From positions 434,001-498,000 of the forward strand of contig JYIP02000009.1 in NCBI GenBank assembly GCA_001051155.2: DNA of 64,000 nucleotides, in the 5' to 3' direction. Shown one piece after another: positions 1 through 13,184 of this stretch. The notes beneath the pieces are model-generated. The model saw only the letters and a list, made by a program, of their open reading frames with translations. It had not been told where the DNA came from and did no database searches. The position numbers and the translations under genes were made by a program. This DNA is from Chrysoporthe austroafricana (lineage: Eukaryota; Ascomycota; Sordariomycetes; Diaporthales; Cryphonectriaceae). The stretch's first letter is position 1. The number at the start of each line of letters is the position of its first letter.

Positions 1-1
1 T

Positions 2-1012
2 GACCTGCACTTTCAGCCGCAGGCAGACCGAGCCGATGTCTGTGCCGCAGTGTCGAGCACGGGGACCATATCCTTCTTCAGGCTGTCCCCCGATGCAGGC
101 TCCCAGGGCCCGGATGCAGAAGCAAGAGACATCCTCCAGCCCTTGAGCGTCCTCCGGATCCCAGACCTGGGGGAAGATGTGCTCTTCACCTACTTCGCCT
201 GGCATCCCACCACCCCAGGCCAGACGGCCATCACTACCGCCGGCGGCCAGGTCATCTTGGTCCAGATCCACGACGACTACCAGGGCCTCGACGTGGTGGA
301 GAGATCCGTTATCGAGCACAGCCTGGAGGCGTGGGTCGTCGCCTTCTCGCCACCAGCGCCCGCGTCCGCGCCCGAGGCATCCCAAACCCCATGCACAGTC
401 TTCTCCGGCGGCGACGACTCCGCCCTGAAGTACACCACGCTCGACCTGTCAGCATCGGGCCAAGGCGACGCCGGGAGCCGGACGCCGTACCCGCCCGTCG
501 AGCTCAGGGACCACACCGCAGGCGTGACCGCCATCCTGCCCCTCGGCATCCCCACGACCTCCGGCGCCCACCTCGTCCTCACGGGCAGCTACGACGACAC
601 CCTGCGGGTCTTCGCCGTCGCGCCCCTCCACACCACCTACGGTGCGCGCAGGGTGAGGCTCCTGGCGGAGAAGAACCTCGGCGGTGGCGTCTGGCGGCTG
701 AGCACCGTCGGCGGCGCAGCTGCCGCGGCGGAGGGCGGGGGGTGGGAGGTCACGGTGCTCGCGTCGTGCATGCACGCTGGCACGCGGATCTTGAGGATCT
801 GTGGCGACGGTGAGAGTGCCGCCAGCGTGGAAGTGCTGGGGAGGTTCGAGGAGCACAAGAGTATGAACTACGGGAGCGACTGGTCCAGGACGGAGAGCCG
901 GCTGGATCGTCCCTCGGGAGAAACAGCCGAGGTGTTATGTGTGTCGACGAGTTTCTACGACCGGCTACTCTGCGTGTGGAAGTTCAAACTGCCTGCTAGA
1001 GACTCAATATAG
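2..1012 (+). CDS. DPH7: Diphthine methylesterase-like WD40 protein, 3' part (DPH7)
   Basis: The reading frame is already open at base 2 and runs to TAG at 1010-1012, so this is the C-terminal part of a gene that begins outside the window; no start codon should be assigned. WD40-type blades are visible, for example GGDDSALKYTTLDL and LTGSYDDTLRVF, and the order of motifs (FTYFAWHP, STGTISFF, HTAGVTAI) resembles WDR85/Dph7. That family removes the methyl ester from methylated diphthine on elongation factor 2 during diphthamide synthesis in the cytoplasm. No intron is needed in the visible part. It faces GAA1 tail to tail. The family call rests on remembered motif patterns; another WD40 protein is less likely but not excluded. 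Confidence 0.75.
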   Translation, partial: DLHFQPQADRADVCAAVSSTGTISFFRLSPDAGSQGPDAEARDILQPLSVLRIPDLGEDVLFTYFAWHPTTPGQTAITTAGGQVILVQIHDDYQGLDVVERSVIEHSLEAWVVAFSPPAPASAPEASQTPCTVFSGGDDSALKYTTLDLSASGQGDAGSRTPYPPVELRDHTAGVTAILPLGIPTTSGAHLVLTGSYDDTLRVFAVAPLHTTYGARRVRLLAEKNLGGGVWRLSTVGGAAAAAEGGGWEVTVLASCMHAGTRILRICGDGESAASVEVLGRFEEHKSMNYGSDWSRTESRLDRPSGETAEVLCVSTSFYDRLLCVWKFKLPARDSI

Positions 1013-1739
1013 CTCATATCACACAGCGAGAGTAAGAGAAAGGGGGGGGGGGAAGGCTGCATAGCTCCCATTCCTTCTCCGCCACCGTACGCCATAGCAC
1101 TGGATGCTCCCCCTCGCCTCATGGATTTTAATGCGGCACCGGGGTCACACGACCTGCCGTTGTGAGGCAGCCTGGCGAAGTCCGTAGCAGCCTGCGAACC
1201 CTGCCACTTCCCATTCGTCGGCAGCAAGATGGTAGCCTAACCCACCGCCCTGGAAGTGTGACTGTACAACATCGCACTCCTGGGTGTCTTTGCCGCCCTT
1301 TACCTGATTGACTAATATCAGAAACACCCCGTCAGTGTATCTAAGCTGCCTCTAGGTTGAAGAGTCCGACTCCTGGAAGCGATAGCCTAATTCTTCCAAA
1401 GTTCACGAGGCCGGAGGAGATTCGGATCGGGTTGGATTGGCGTTGAACCACAGGTCTTTGTACAGATTTGAGGGGAAAACGCCAAAACGCTAGGCCATGC
1501 ATATAGCAGCGCAATGATCAACCCTTGTTCGCTGGGATTGATAATATGGGAGTTGGGGGGTTTGGTTGGTTGAGGTATGGTGAGGTCATTATGCTACAAG
1601 TGGGTGAAATGTGACAAGTGGTCAAGCGATGCTAAGATACGGCGAGAGCCGTTTTGGACATCCATTCAGAAGCAGTGCGTTGGAACTTGAGCCTCGCCTC
1701 TTCTGGCGACTCTATTGATCAGTACATTAACAAAAGGTA
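1013..1739. other. Convergent 3' intergenic region
   Basis: This stretch separates the 3' ends of the DPH7-like gene (+) and GAA1 (-). It contains a G-run near 1045-1053 and no open frame with protein-like composition. It should hold both 3' untranslated regions and transcription ends. Confidence 0.6.
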
Positions 1740-3698
1740 TCATGTGCCCGTGCCTTTGGCGTCCGGTCTCCCCAGCACAACGACCGCACCGACCAACCAA
1801 GCTGGCCACCACACGCCCCAGACGACGATACTCGTGTACGTCCCCCACACTCTCCAGCCGAATGCGGCTTCTCTCAACAACTCGCCGACGCTGTTTCCCA
1901 GCCCACCATGCCAGTACATCGACCAGCCCACAATGACGGCCGTTGGCGCGACTAGGTTCAGCAACGCGGTACAGAGCCATCGCATGGCGGGCAATTTGGG
2001 CCACGGGCGCATAAAGGACAGAGGCGAGGAGAGCAGGCCAACCATGAGGGATAGCGAGAAGTTGAGCGTGGCGAGGGAGGAGAGGAACATGCCGAGCAGC
2101 AGGAGCGAAAAGCACTGCATCAGCGAGTATTGCTGGAGTGTGGGCCGGAAGTTCGTGGTGAGGAGGTTGCTAATGATGTGTGGGAGGAAGACGTTAAGGA
2201 CGGAAAATATTGCGAAGATGGGGGTTTGTGCCTGGACGTCTGTCAGTGTCTGCGGCTCGAATGCGTGCATGAGGTGAACAGAACCCACCGCTTCGGGCAC
2301 ATGATTGAAGACGTAAAACGGCACCACACCGAGGAACTGGCATCCAGCTACCAGAGCCAGCGGCAGGAACAGGTCCCTCTCTGTAGCGGCCGTCGGAAGC
2401 ACGTCAGCCGTGCCTTTCTCAACCGCCTTCTCCACGCTCTTGTCCTTCTCCTGCTTTTCACCCTTCTTTCCGACAGCCGGATCCTGCTGTCCGCTCTTCA
2501 CCCAGAGCGAGATCGAGATGATCGTGAAGTTTGCCGCAATAAGCATCGCACTCGGCAGATACGTGCCAATGCTGACGAACCGGTCCCGGTGCATCAGCAG
2601 GTAGAAGAAGAAGCTCTGGTGCAGGTGTTCCAGCAGATTGTTCAGACTGCGGAACGTCCCCTCGACCACCCTACCCATGGCCATCTCATCCTGCCACCCG
2701 TCGCCGTACGGCCGCACGGTGACCGCATCGACGTGATAGGGAATAAAGCAGCTGTGCGGGCCGCTGGCCACGCCGAGGCCCTGCTTCATCATCCCGCGCA
2801 GCATGGTGCGGAGCCGGTCCTCGTAGCTGTCGCTGTGGTCCCACATCTCCTGGATGCTGACGCCGATGCCCATCTGGCCGCCGGCGATGGAGACGATGCT
2901 GTTGATGAGGTCGAGGTTGGGCAGCTGGCCGTTGATGCCGTCGTAGACGATGTGCACGGATGAGAAGCGGTTCTCCTGCGCGTAGTCCAGCGCGATGGCG
3001 CCCTGCAGCGCGCCGGACTTGAGGGGCAGCGAGTCGATGTACCGCGTGTCGTGCGCATCGTGGTACGCATCCACCCAGGCCTGCGGGCCCGCAAGGCTGT
3101 CGGGCGTGATCAGCAGTATGATGTCCTTCGACCAGAGCGACCACCTCCGGAAGTACCGCCCCAGCGTCAGCAGCAGCGGGACACCGCGCCTGTTCAGCTC
3201 GCCCTTGACGTTCCGCCACGCCGCCACGAGGACGATGGCCTCGGTCGCGTCTCCTCTCGGGGCATGCAGAATCGCATAGATGTTCTCGCCCTCGTACTTC
3301 CTCCCGGATGCCGAGTACGTGAAGTTCTGCCGTCCGACCTTCAGGCCTAGGCCCTTGAACATCTCTTCCAGGCCATCATTTATCTCGGAGTTGCTCTTCA
3401 CCGGCGCTTCCCCCTCTTGTCCGTCTTGTCCATCATGAACCGGGGAGGCGAGGGCGTCCACCTCGTGCTTGTACGCCCGGAAGACATTCTGATCGCTCCC
3501 CCCAAAATACGTATGCACCTGGCCTGGCAGCAGGGCGTTTTCCGAGATGTACGTCCGTCGGCTGTAGTCGTTCTGCGGGAGCATAAATAGCCAGGCGACA
3601 CCGACAACAATGCAGAGGAGGGAGACGTAGGGGGGCAGCTTGAGGAGGCGCGGGTCGCCGCGGAGGCGCAAGGCCCCGGCTAGGAGGAGGTTAGCCAT
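1740..3698 (-). CDS. GAA1: GPI transamidase subunit Gaa1
   Basis: A single uninterrupted frame encodes 652 residues. Gaa1 is part of the ER-membrane GPI transamidase, which attaches pre-formed GPI anchors to proteins; its large luminal domain resembles M28 peptidases but is not thought to cut the substrate. Seen here: an N-terminal basic segment followed by a hydrophobic span (about residues 24-42, LPPYVSLLCIVVGVAWLFML), a long soluble domain with Gaa1-like blocks (YISENALLPGQV, NIYAILHAPRGD, LDYAQENRFSSV), and several membrane spans from about residue 374 to the end. I chose the ATG at 3696-3698 because it directly precedes the family-typical RLRGDPRLLKLPPY segment; the frame is open 24 bases further upstream but has no ATG there. 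The C terminus lacks a recognisable targeting tail. Confidence 0.9.
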   Translation of the reverse strand: MANLLLAGALRLRGDPRLLKLPPYVSLLCIVVGVAWLFMLPQNDYSRRTYISENALLPGQVHTYFGGSDQNVFRAYKHEVDALASPVHDGQDGQEGEAPVKSNSEINDGLEEMFKGLGLKVGRQNFTYSASGRKYEGENIYAILHAPRGDATEAIVLVAAWRNVKGELNRRGVPLLLTLGRYFRRWSLWSKDIILLITPDSLAGPQAWVDAYHDAHDTRYIDSLPLKSGALQGAIALDYAQENRFSSVHIVYDGINGQLPNLDLINSIVSIAGGQMGIGVSIQEMWDHSDSYEDRLRTMLRGMMKQGLGVASGPHSCFIPYHVDAVTVRPYGDGWQDEMAMGRVVEGTFRSLNNLLEHLHQSFFFYLLMHRDRFVSIGTYLPSAMLIAANFTIISISLWVKSGQQDPAVGKKGEKQEKDKSVEKAVEKGTADVLPTAATERDLFLPLALVAGCQFLGVVPFYVFNHVPEAVGSVHLMHAFEPQTLTDVQAQTPIFAIFSVLNVFLPHIISNLLTTNFRPTLQQYSLMQCFSLLLLGMFLSSLATLNFSLSLMVGLLSSPLSFMRPWPKLPAMRWLCTALLNLVAPTAVIVGWSMYWHGGLGNSVGELLREAAFGWRVWGTYTSIVVWGVWWPAWLVGAVVVLGRPDAKGTGT

Positions 3699-4369
3699 GC
3701 ATACGAGAACGAGGCCGTTCACCGTAGCCTACAATCACGAGACAGAGAGGGGAGGGGTGCGCCGGGGAACTCACATATGAGGCGTGGCATCCTGTATCAA
3801 ACGGTTGTGGGAGACGTGGTGCGCTGCGTTGCGCTGCGTGGCCTCGAAGGGCTCAAGGGGTCGAAGCGGGAAAGGAGTGGAAGGGGCTGCGCGGGCGCCC
3901 GCGAACTCCCAATGCGTGAGAGCTTGCAACGACCGTTAGAAGGCTACAAGATCCATAGGCGCGCTGCATAAAAGAGCGGCAAGGCGCGTCACATTCCCAT
4001 CGTTCAAAGCTCCAGGGAGCTCAGGGCGAGGTTCAAGGAGCATAAGGTACAGCTTACATCGGAGCTCGGGATTGCATACCTAAGCCTCGTTATATGCAAA
4101 TTGCTGGCAGCACTCGCAGCGGGTCCAAGTACAAACACATAGGACCCAATGAACCTGGTGATCGTAGAATCTGATGTCCAAAATTCAAAATGTGATTATT
4201 GGAAACAATCAAGGCCATTCATATACTATGCAAGAAGTTTGGAGCCGTTCCCATTTTCACCAACTCAAGAACGCCGACATGCCTCAGTGACCGATACCTT
4301 GAACCATCCCCGGGGACCATGTAATGAGGATATACGCCATGCAAAAAGCAGTCCGTTTTCCTCCTTTCT
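3699..4369. other. GAA1 upstream region and rhomboid gene 3' end
   Basis: Intergenic region between two genes on the minus strand. It carries the GAA1 promoter/leader and the 3' end of the rhomboid gene. A splice-like GTGAGT...GTAG pair lies at about 3728-3770, just upstream of the GAA1 start, and could be a leader intron. Nothing else is recognisable. Confidence 0.5.
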
Positions 4370-5507
4370 CTAGGGTCCCAGTCTCTGCGTTGACCCTACG
4401 ACTCCCAACGCTACCCCTGGCCCCCCGGGAGAAGACGTGCTAGGCAGGACCCCAAATCGGCCATACGTCTTCTGGTCCACGCTCACGTACCGCGGCAGCC
4501 TCTGCAGGAGTTTCAGCTTCGACTCGACGAAGCGCAGGGCCTTCTCCGGCGGAGCGAGGAATTTCATGTAGCCGAGACCACCTGTAACATGTCGTTAGCA
4601 AGCGTGCCCCCCGGGCCTGTAGTCCACTACGCAGACAGGAGCAAATTGCTACGATGAAACCAGACACCATGTTCGAAGTGAGACTCACATATATATCCCA
4701 CACAGAGCCCACAAAGATGCCCCAACAGGCTCGTGCTCGGCACTAGCGCCGAGATCACCACAGCCAGCACAAGTGGCGTGGTCCACGTCGGAATGTTATA
4801 CGTCGCAATCACAAAATGCGGGTTTGTTTTATAGGTGCGGATTGCCTCCATGCCGAGCAGCAGAAAGAACCAGACACTGGCACCCATGACGGGGGTATTG
4901 GAGTGGAGGACATAGTTCTGTACGAGTATGTACAACGCGGCCGGGAAAGTCGAGAAGGCTGAATGGGCCACAAGAGTCAGCCAAGTCGTCAAGATGGGTC
5001 GGGGATTGGCTGGCGAAAGCGAAGAAGGGATGACAGAACTCACGCCCCAGAAACAACGCGAGCGCCGTCAACGTCCCGTATTCGCTCTCGAAACGCTCTA
5101 GTAGCGGCGTTAAGGCAAGGATGTTCATGGTCATATGTATGAAGCCCAGGTGTATGAACGGGTAGGTGTTTGTCCGGTATACTGCGTGCGTACAGCCTGT
5201 CAGCCCACAGCTTATCCCCCACGGCCCCCCAGGCATCACACAATCCATCCATCTCCAAGCTCCCCACGAAGTCCTCGCAGTGAACACCTAGACTGCCAGA
5301 AGCACACGACTCACAGCTGGTTATCCCAACCTCACCCGGCACGAGCGCACCCCAGGCCCGGATATCCCACCTCGTACCCGCAATGATTCCCACGAACCAT
5401 GCTGCGACTATCGCCAGGATGACCAGCCTCGTCAACAGCGGCAGCCGATATACGTAGGATCGCGCGCGCACGGCGCTGAACTGCGAGGGTATCGATAGGG
5501 TCGGCAT
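4370..5507 (-). CDS. RBD2: Rhomboid-family intramembrane serine protease (Rbd2 type)
   Basis: Four exons on the minus strand: 5315-5507, 5181-5044, 4958-4689 and 4581-4370, with introns of 133, 85 and 107 nt, all GTGAGT-type donors with CAG acceptors. The spliced protein has 270 residues. Rhomboids cut membrane proteins inside the bilayer; Rbd2 of fission yeast and Aspergillus acts in the Golgi/endosomes and is needed for activation of the sterol factor SREBP. Seen here: the entry segment LYRTNTYPFIHLGF, the junction product FLGPFSTFPAAL, the nucleophile motif GASVW (Ser about 138) and the catalytic His in GHLCGLCVGY (about 191), followed by the conserved tail PRYVSVDQKTYGRFGVLP. Both catalytic residues are present, so it should be active. 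Start at 5505-5507 opens with MPTLSIP. The symbol follows the subfamily and is an inference. Confidence 0.88.
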
Positions 5508-6508
5508 GATTTGTTCGCTTCCAAGTCTCTTGCCCTCCCTTGCGTCTTTTCTTGTCACGTCGGAGGGCAGAATCCCAAGCCAAATTGTCGCCGGCGCAAT
5601 TTCAGGGTCCGGAGATCGCCCGAGATGATGCGCGGGCCCGTGTCCTCTCGGTGGGATACTTCGTTATATTGGCGTTGAGTATCGTTCGGAAGCTTCGACT
5701 GGTTCGGCAGGAGAAGTCGCGATCATCTTCGAATGAAGAATCCGCTCGCGAGGTCACGGTTGTGTTGCTGACCCATTTCCAGTAGGACAACCTGGAAGAG
5801 AGCCGCACTGAGCTCGATAAAGAAGCTTAGAAGTTAGTGTCAGGGGTCGAGGTGGTGTAACCACTATCTGGCTTTTCCGATAAGTACTTATCGGCAGCCT
5901 TAACACTTAACGGGGGTATGCTCGTATCCCATGAAAGGATAATCGTTACTCTCCACCCTTAGATTATAGTGAGGGCGATGTAAAAGTAAGAGTTTGAAGA
6001 AGCTGGCAAGTGGGAAGTCGGAAAACGAGGAGGTCTTTGGCATATTGAGGCAATGCCAGGAAACTTTTCACGATTGTCCAGAAACCCCATGATATGAAGT
6101 TCCCCGGGACAAATCCAGCTATCGGAACCGCTTGTGTCGTAAAGCAGATGCAGAATACCTCCGCTATTCTCAGTTGCCGACCACAAAATACGAATTAACG
6201 TTTTAAAACTTTCATTTGTACAAGCTAGAAAATCGACGTTGCGTCTGAGGTGATATAAAGGTCCAAAAACGTGTGAGCTCCCTTGCCGTTACCCATTCCA
6301 CTCCCCCCGCCAGGAACAAGCCAATTTATTGGTATTGGCTGCTCTGGCGACTTCATTTTCCTTCCTGGAACTCCTCCATACTACCTCCCCACACCTGCTC
6401 TTTGTCGGTCTATGTTGACCTGCTTTGAATGACATTGCATTCGCTTTTGGTCTTTGGCTCCTCGCCAGGTATGCAGTTCCCTCTCTTGGTGCAGTTCTTG
6501 CTAGTAAT
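5508..6508. other. Intergenic region upstream of the rhomboid gene
   Basis: About 1 kb between two minus-strand genes: promoter of the rhomboid gene and 3' region of aconitase. The part from roughly 5820 to 6260 is visibly AT-richer. It has no protein-like open frame. Confidence 0.5.
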
Positions 6509-9141
<2,633 letters not shown>

Positions 9142-9871
9142 TGTAGAGGCTGCGTCCCTTTGCTTGAGGGAAGCCGTGTAAAGCCGAGGATGTGAGTGGA
9201 GAGTCGGAGAGGTCACACGAACGGAGCTCTCAGAGACAGGAAAGAGGCATTGAACTACCACCACGAATTAGAGGTGAGGTAGATAGGCCGAGACACGGAG
9301 GAGGTGGGAGGAGGTGTGTGGAGGTTAGGGAAGGTGGAAAAGTGTGCGTGTTGTGTCAGGAGGAGCAACGAGGTTTTAGATAGCAGCTGGAGAAAAGCCT
9401 GGTTCCTTGTTCCATTCCCTCGGTCGCAACACCTGCAAACCGTGGCATTTCTTGCGCTAAGCACCTCACAAGCTGCTGTGGTCGGCCCCCTGCTCCACCC
9501 GCCCGCCGAGGGCCACAGGCTCCATTCCTCCATATCGCTGCCGGATCGGCCAATCACACCGGTCGAATTATAAAGATCTGGAGGCGAACAGTGTCAAAAA
9601 AACGTCACAGCAACGCATGGCTGCATGGCTCGGCAGGGGTGTCGCGTATTTTCGACCGGATCTAAAGCCCACGGCGACGGCCTCACCACACCTACCCGGC
9701 GGCGGTTGAGGACAGCTGAGCACATCGCAGAAGCCGTGGCAATGGTCGGAGTTCCCGGAATCAAAAGAGAGACTACCTTGACTTCGGCTGGCGGCTCAAC
9801 ACTGCAGCAGCCAGACTGGCCGCTGATGTGCTGATCCTTGTGACCGACAGCATTGCATGTGCAGCACTGCG
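9142..9871. other. Aconitase promoter region
   Basis: Region 5' of the aconitase start. It contains short open frames without recognisable content. A CCAAT element and a nearby TATAAAG are described separately. No gene is supported here. Confidence 0.5.
9550..9554 (+). promoter_or_regulatory. CCAAT element upstream of aconitase
   Basis: A CCAAT pentamer on the plus strand lies about 0.4 kb upstream of the aconitase start. In aspergilli the CCAAT-binding complex with HapX represses aconitase under iron shortage. That this copy is used is only an inference from position and family knowledge, and five bases occur often by chance. Confidence 0.25.
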
Positions 9872-10411
9872 TCATGACAGCTCCGAGATGCATGTGCTGG
9901 AGACCTTCTGTCGTGGACGACTCCTGGTGAGGCTGGCAAGCTTTTCTTGCTGTTTTGCTTTCGTCTGTATGATTTCATGCTGACAATACACATCATCGCA
10001 GGAGAGCACGAGCGTGGCATTAAGCTCAGGCTGTTCCGTAACGGCAGTGGGATAGCTGCTGATCCGAGCAACCCGCTTCCTGTGCTGCGTCATAGGGCCA
10101 TCACACTCGCCCACACACCTCGCAACCGGACAGATCTCCTCAAATAGATGCTCCTTGGCTTCACTGAGGGCATTCCGGGCCTCATCAAGGCCGTATTCAA
10201 GATGACTCGCGCAGCGATAGTCCCGGAGACGGCGGCTCGCCTCGGTTGCTGCGCTACCGGCTTCAGCCGTGGGGCCGATGTCCTTTCATCCGGGACGCGG
10301 CCCAAGCTCCATAAGCTGCTTGCCGCGGCGCTGATTAAGGAGCCCGTGACTGGCTGGCTGGTTAGAGCTCATCCAGCCTTGTGCTGGCAATTGCTTTCTC
10401 TCGGTAGTCAT
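9872..10411 (-). pseudogene. Unidentified small gene with an internal stop codon
   Basis: Starting at the ATG at 10409-10411 one frame runs for 179 codons to the stop at 9872-9874, interrupted only by TGA at 10286-10288. Before the stop it reads MTTERKQLPAQGWMSSNQPA and onward; after it there is a typical amphipathic helical stretch, LDEARNALSEAKEHLFEEI, then CPVARCVGECDG. A CGA-to-TGA change would explain the stop. The composition on both sides of the stop looks like protein, but I recognise no family. It could be a decayed gene, a gene with a misread base, or a gene spliced in a way I cannot see. It could also be chance. Confidence 0.35.
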
Positions 10412-11162
10412 CTTAGATAGAGGGTGGCAGAGGCCAGATGAATCCTTACCACGAGGGCACACTGGCCATCCGAGGCCTCAAGCCAGCAGCTCAGGAGGGC
10501 GGCCAGTTTGCGCACGCGACCACGCGGCAAAACAATCACCAGAAAATTTCAGTGGCCTGCAGACCATTATTCGCGACATAAGCGTTCCATCCGGCACGGC
10601 CAAGGGGCCCCAGGCCCAGGCCCCAGGCCCAGACGCTGCGGGCTGTGGAGAAGGAGCCGCGCTGTTTTTGGAGCATTGAAGCTGTGGTGGGTCCTGCGGA
10701 CCTCGACTTCTGGCAGCCGTGCTCGGTCGACGATATTTCCGCCCGGCGTTGAAAGGCGTTAAGCCTGTCGGCCCGGGCCCAGCTCGGTCGTCGCGAGAAG
10801 GCGCGATGGCGCTTAAATTGGCACTGTGACGAGCAGATAGGACGGCCGTCAGATGAGGGCGCCATTTATGAAGTTTTTCGAAAGCGAGCTGGAGGAATGG
10901 CAGGGTTGCCAAGTCAGTCTTCGAGGGCTGCAGCGGCTCGGCTGTAAGGCCCTTCGTACCCGGCTGTCTTCCCTGTAGATGCAGTAGATTAGGTAATCAT
11001 GCCAATCAGAGCAACGCTCGACCTCACGTCAAAATTTCTGAAAAAGTCCACCACCAATTTGCATGTGAAAACGCAGACGCCACCACAAACGCAGGATCTA
11101 TGCATCAACACCCACCCCTGGCGATTCTCAACCACCGAGGCTGTTAAAGCATATCTACCAAA
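10412..11162. other. Intergenic region upstream of the BUD20-like gene
   Basis: No supported gene. Near 10600-10640 there is a short imperfect GGCCCAGGCC-type repeat that could fold back. The last 150 bases form the leader of the BUD20-like gene. Confidence 0.5.
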
Positions 11163-11633
11163 ATGGGCGTCCCGAATAAGCGAACGATCACCAAGACTCG
11201 GCGATACAGGAGGTACGTTCAGGATCCCTGGCCATCAAATCGGTGGTATCATCACTGACCGTGCCGTAGGGATATCGACCAGATCAAGGCCGACATCCTC
11301 TCACCTAAGCACCTGAAGCAGTACAAGGACACCAAGGCGCCCGAGGACTTGCCCGGTCTGGGCAGGCACTACTGCACGGAATGCGCGAAGTGGTTTGATA
11401 CGGAGACTACCCTTGTTGTTCACAGGCGGGGCAAGCCTCACAAGCGGAGGTCAGTCGAAGCCATCTAGTTCTCCGACGTGAGATTGGGCGCTGATACTGA
11501 CTTGTCGTTGTGTAGGGTCAAGCAGCTGAAGGAGGAGCCATACACCCAGAAGGAGGCCGAGGCTGCAGTGGGCTTGTGGACCGACAACAAGGGCCCGTCC
11601 AAGACCCAAACTGGTGACGTCGATATGTCCTGA
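11163..11633 (+). CDS. BUD20: Bud20/ZNF593-like C2H2 zinc-finger protein
   Basis: Three small exons, 11163-11212, 11270-11449 and 11516-11633, join in frame to a 115-residue protein. The intron donors are GTACGT and GTCAGT, the acceptors GTAG. The product begins MGVPNKRTITKTRRYRRD and carries one zinc finger with ligands at about Cys52, Cys55, His68 and His74 (YCTECAKWF ... VVHRRGKPHKRR), the layout of Bud20/ZNF593. Yeast Bud20 is a shuttling factor that helps export the pre-60S ribosomal subunit from the nucleus. The basic N terminus would serve RNA binding and nuclear entry. Because each exon is short the gene is easily missed by simple open-frame scans. Confidence 0.9.
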
Positions 11634-13184
11634 GAATGCACGTCGTGGGTCACTCGAAATTCTCCTTGTGGCTGGTCGCGGCTTCATACTTAGGACTACT
11701 GCCCTCGCGCCATAGTAGAGGGTCTGATGTCTAAATTCTACGGCGCGGCCTCACGCACCTGCGCCCTGCAACTTCGCGCGACAAGGCTGTCCAACATGAT
11801 CAACACTGTCATTGTGAGGCGCTTGGGCATGACCGAAGTTTGCTTTTGAGAGCCACCACCACGTTGTCGCTCTGCGTTGATCGAAGCCAGCCAGATGCGG
11901 TTCGACATGCGAGAGGTGTTTGGAAGGCCAAGGAAGGCGGGGGGCCGCCAGGGGCGGAAGCTGTGAGGCGGCTATACTGTATCATTCCATCGATGAAAAC
12001 TCATCAACTGGCAGTCCTGAGGGAAGAAGGCACTGAAAATGCGCTGAGGTGAACAGAGAGGGAGGGGCAGGACGATGGCGGATCGGTAGACGATCTATCT
12101 CGCTAATTCGAAATCCACCCTAGACCTTACCTAGCCATATCCACTAGATGTACTTTTGTGTATCCTCGCTCATGGAGGTTCAATAATGAGCCTTGGGCAA
12201 TGACGGCGAGTTTCTGACTGTGTAGCTCGTGCACTTAGGTCCATCCATCGTTAGTAACGAGAAGAGACTTTGAAGGGATGTATACCGCAAGTTGGCCAAG
12301 TCGGCCTCTCGCAGCTAAGACCGCTCCGTGGGACACCTTGAGTTCAACACAGACTTAGCAGAAAAACAAATGCACGATCAACATCAGGAATGGCAAGGTG
12401 TTCAGTTATGCATCACAGCTGACTGTCTAGGCTGAGACAGGTATGAGCGTTGGCCAAAGGCTAGGACAAGTATCTGGCAGGACACAAGCAAATCAACGTG
12501 AGGTCGTCCATCCTTGGTCCCAGTCCACAAGTAGCAGCTTATACAATTCTGGCCTGAGTGCACTGGGAATATTAGCTCTAGGGATGGTCCAACGGGCCAC
12601 ACGTTTTGGATGAAGCCGCTGACTAGGCTAAATGCTCCTATTGCGATACTATCTACAGCGACCAGTTACAGGCCGCAAGTAATCTTCACGAGTGTGCAGT
12701 CCATAGCACTTGCACTCTCAGCGTTGTGGTGGTCAATATCTATAATAGTCGTAAATGTAGACGTAAAGCCCGGAGTAGCGACGCGAGGGCCCTGATCTCA
12801 AGCCTGGGCATAGAAACCCTCGGATCCTGTAGCACAGTCGACAGCAATTTGGTATCATTCGTCGCAGCCCATGACAAGGCTGAGCTTAGGCCAGATGAGA
12901 AATCAGGTCGAGTCCAGTGGACGCTGTGCGCCCCCGAAGTCTAGACTTACTGGGTAGGTGAGGCTGCGAGTGGCGGACTAGTGCAGGGGGGTTCCCTCCC
13001 GAGTCAACCAGGCTGCCAGGCCCTTGATCCTGCCCTGCCAGACCCTGGCCCGAGATCAACGACCTTCGACCTCATCAACCAAATGTGATGGGCAGGGCCT
13101 CGCAAAATATCATTGACGCCGTCCGCCCAGCTTGATGTTCAGAAGTTCCGCTCTCCCCTTTCGAGCCTTGTCAGCTGCCCTCGT
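11634..13184. other. Intergenic region, no gene recognised
   Basis: About 1.5 kb between two plus-strand genes. Only short open frames of unconvincing composition are present. It contains the BUD20-like 3' end and the promoter of the HAD/RGG gene. Confidence 0.5.

Noticed and set aside
1441..1465. GGTTCAA-like B box on the minus strand
   Set aside because: The flanking bases cannot form a T-stem, and there is no A box or acceptor stem.
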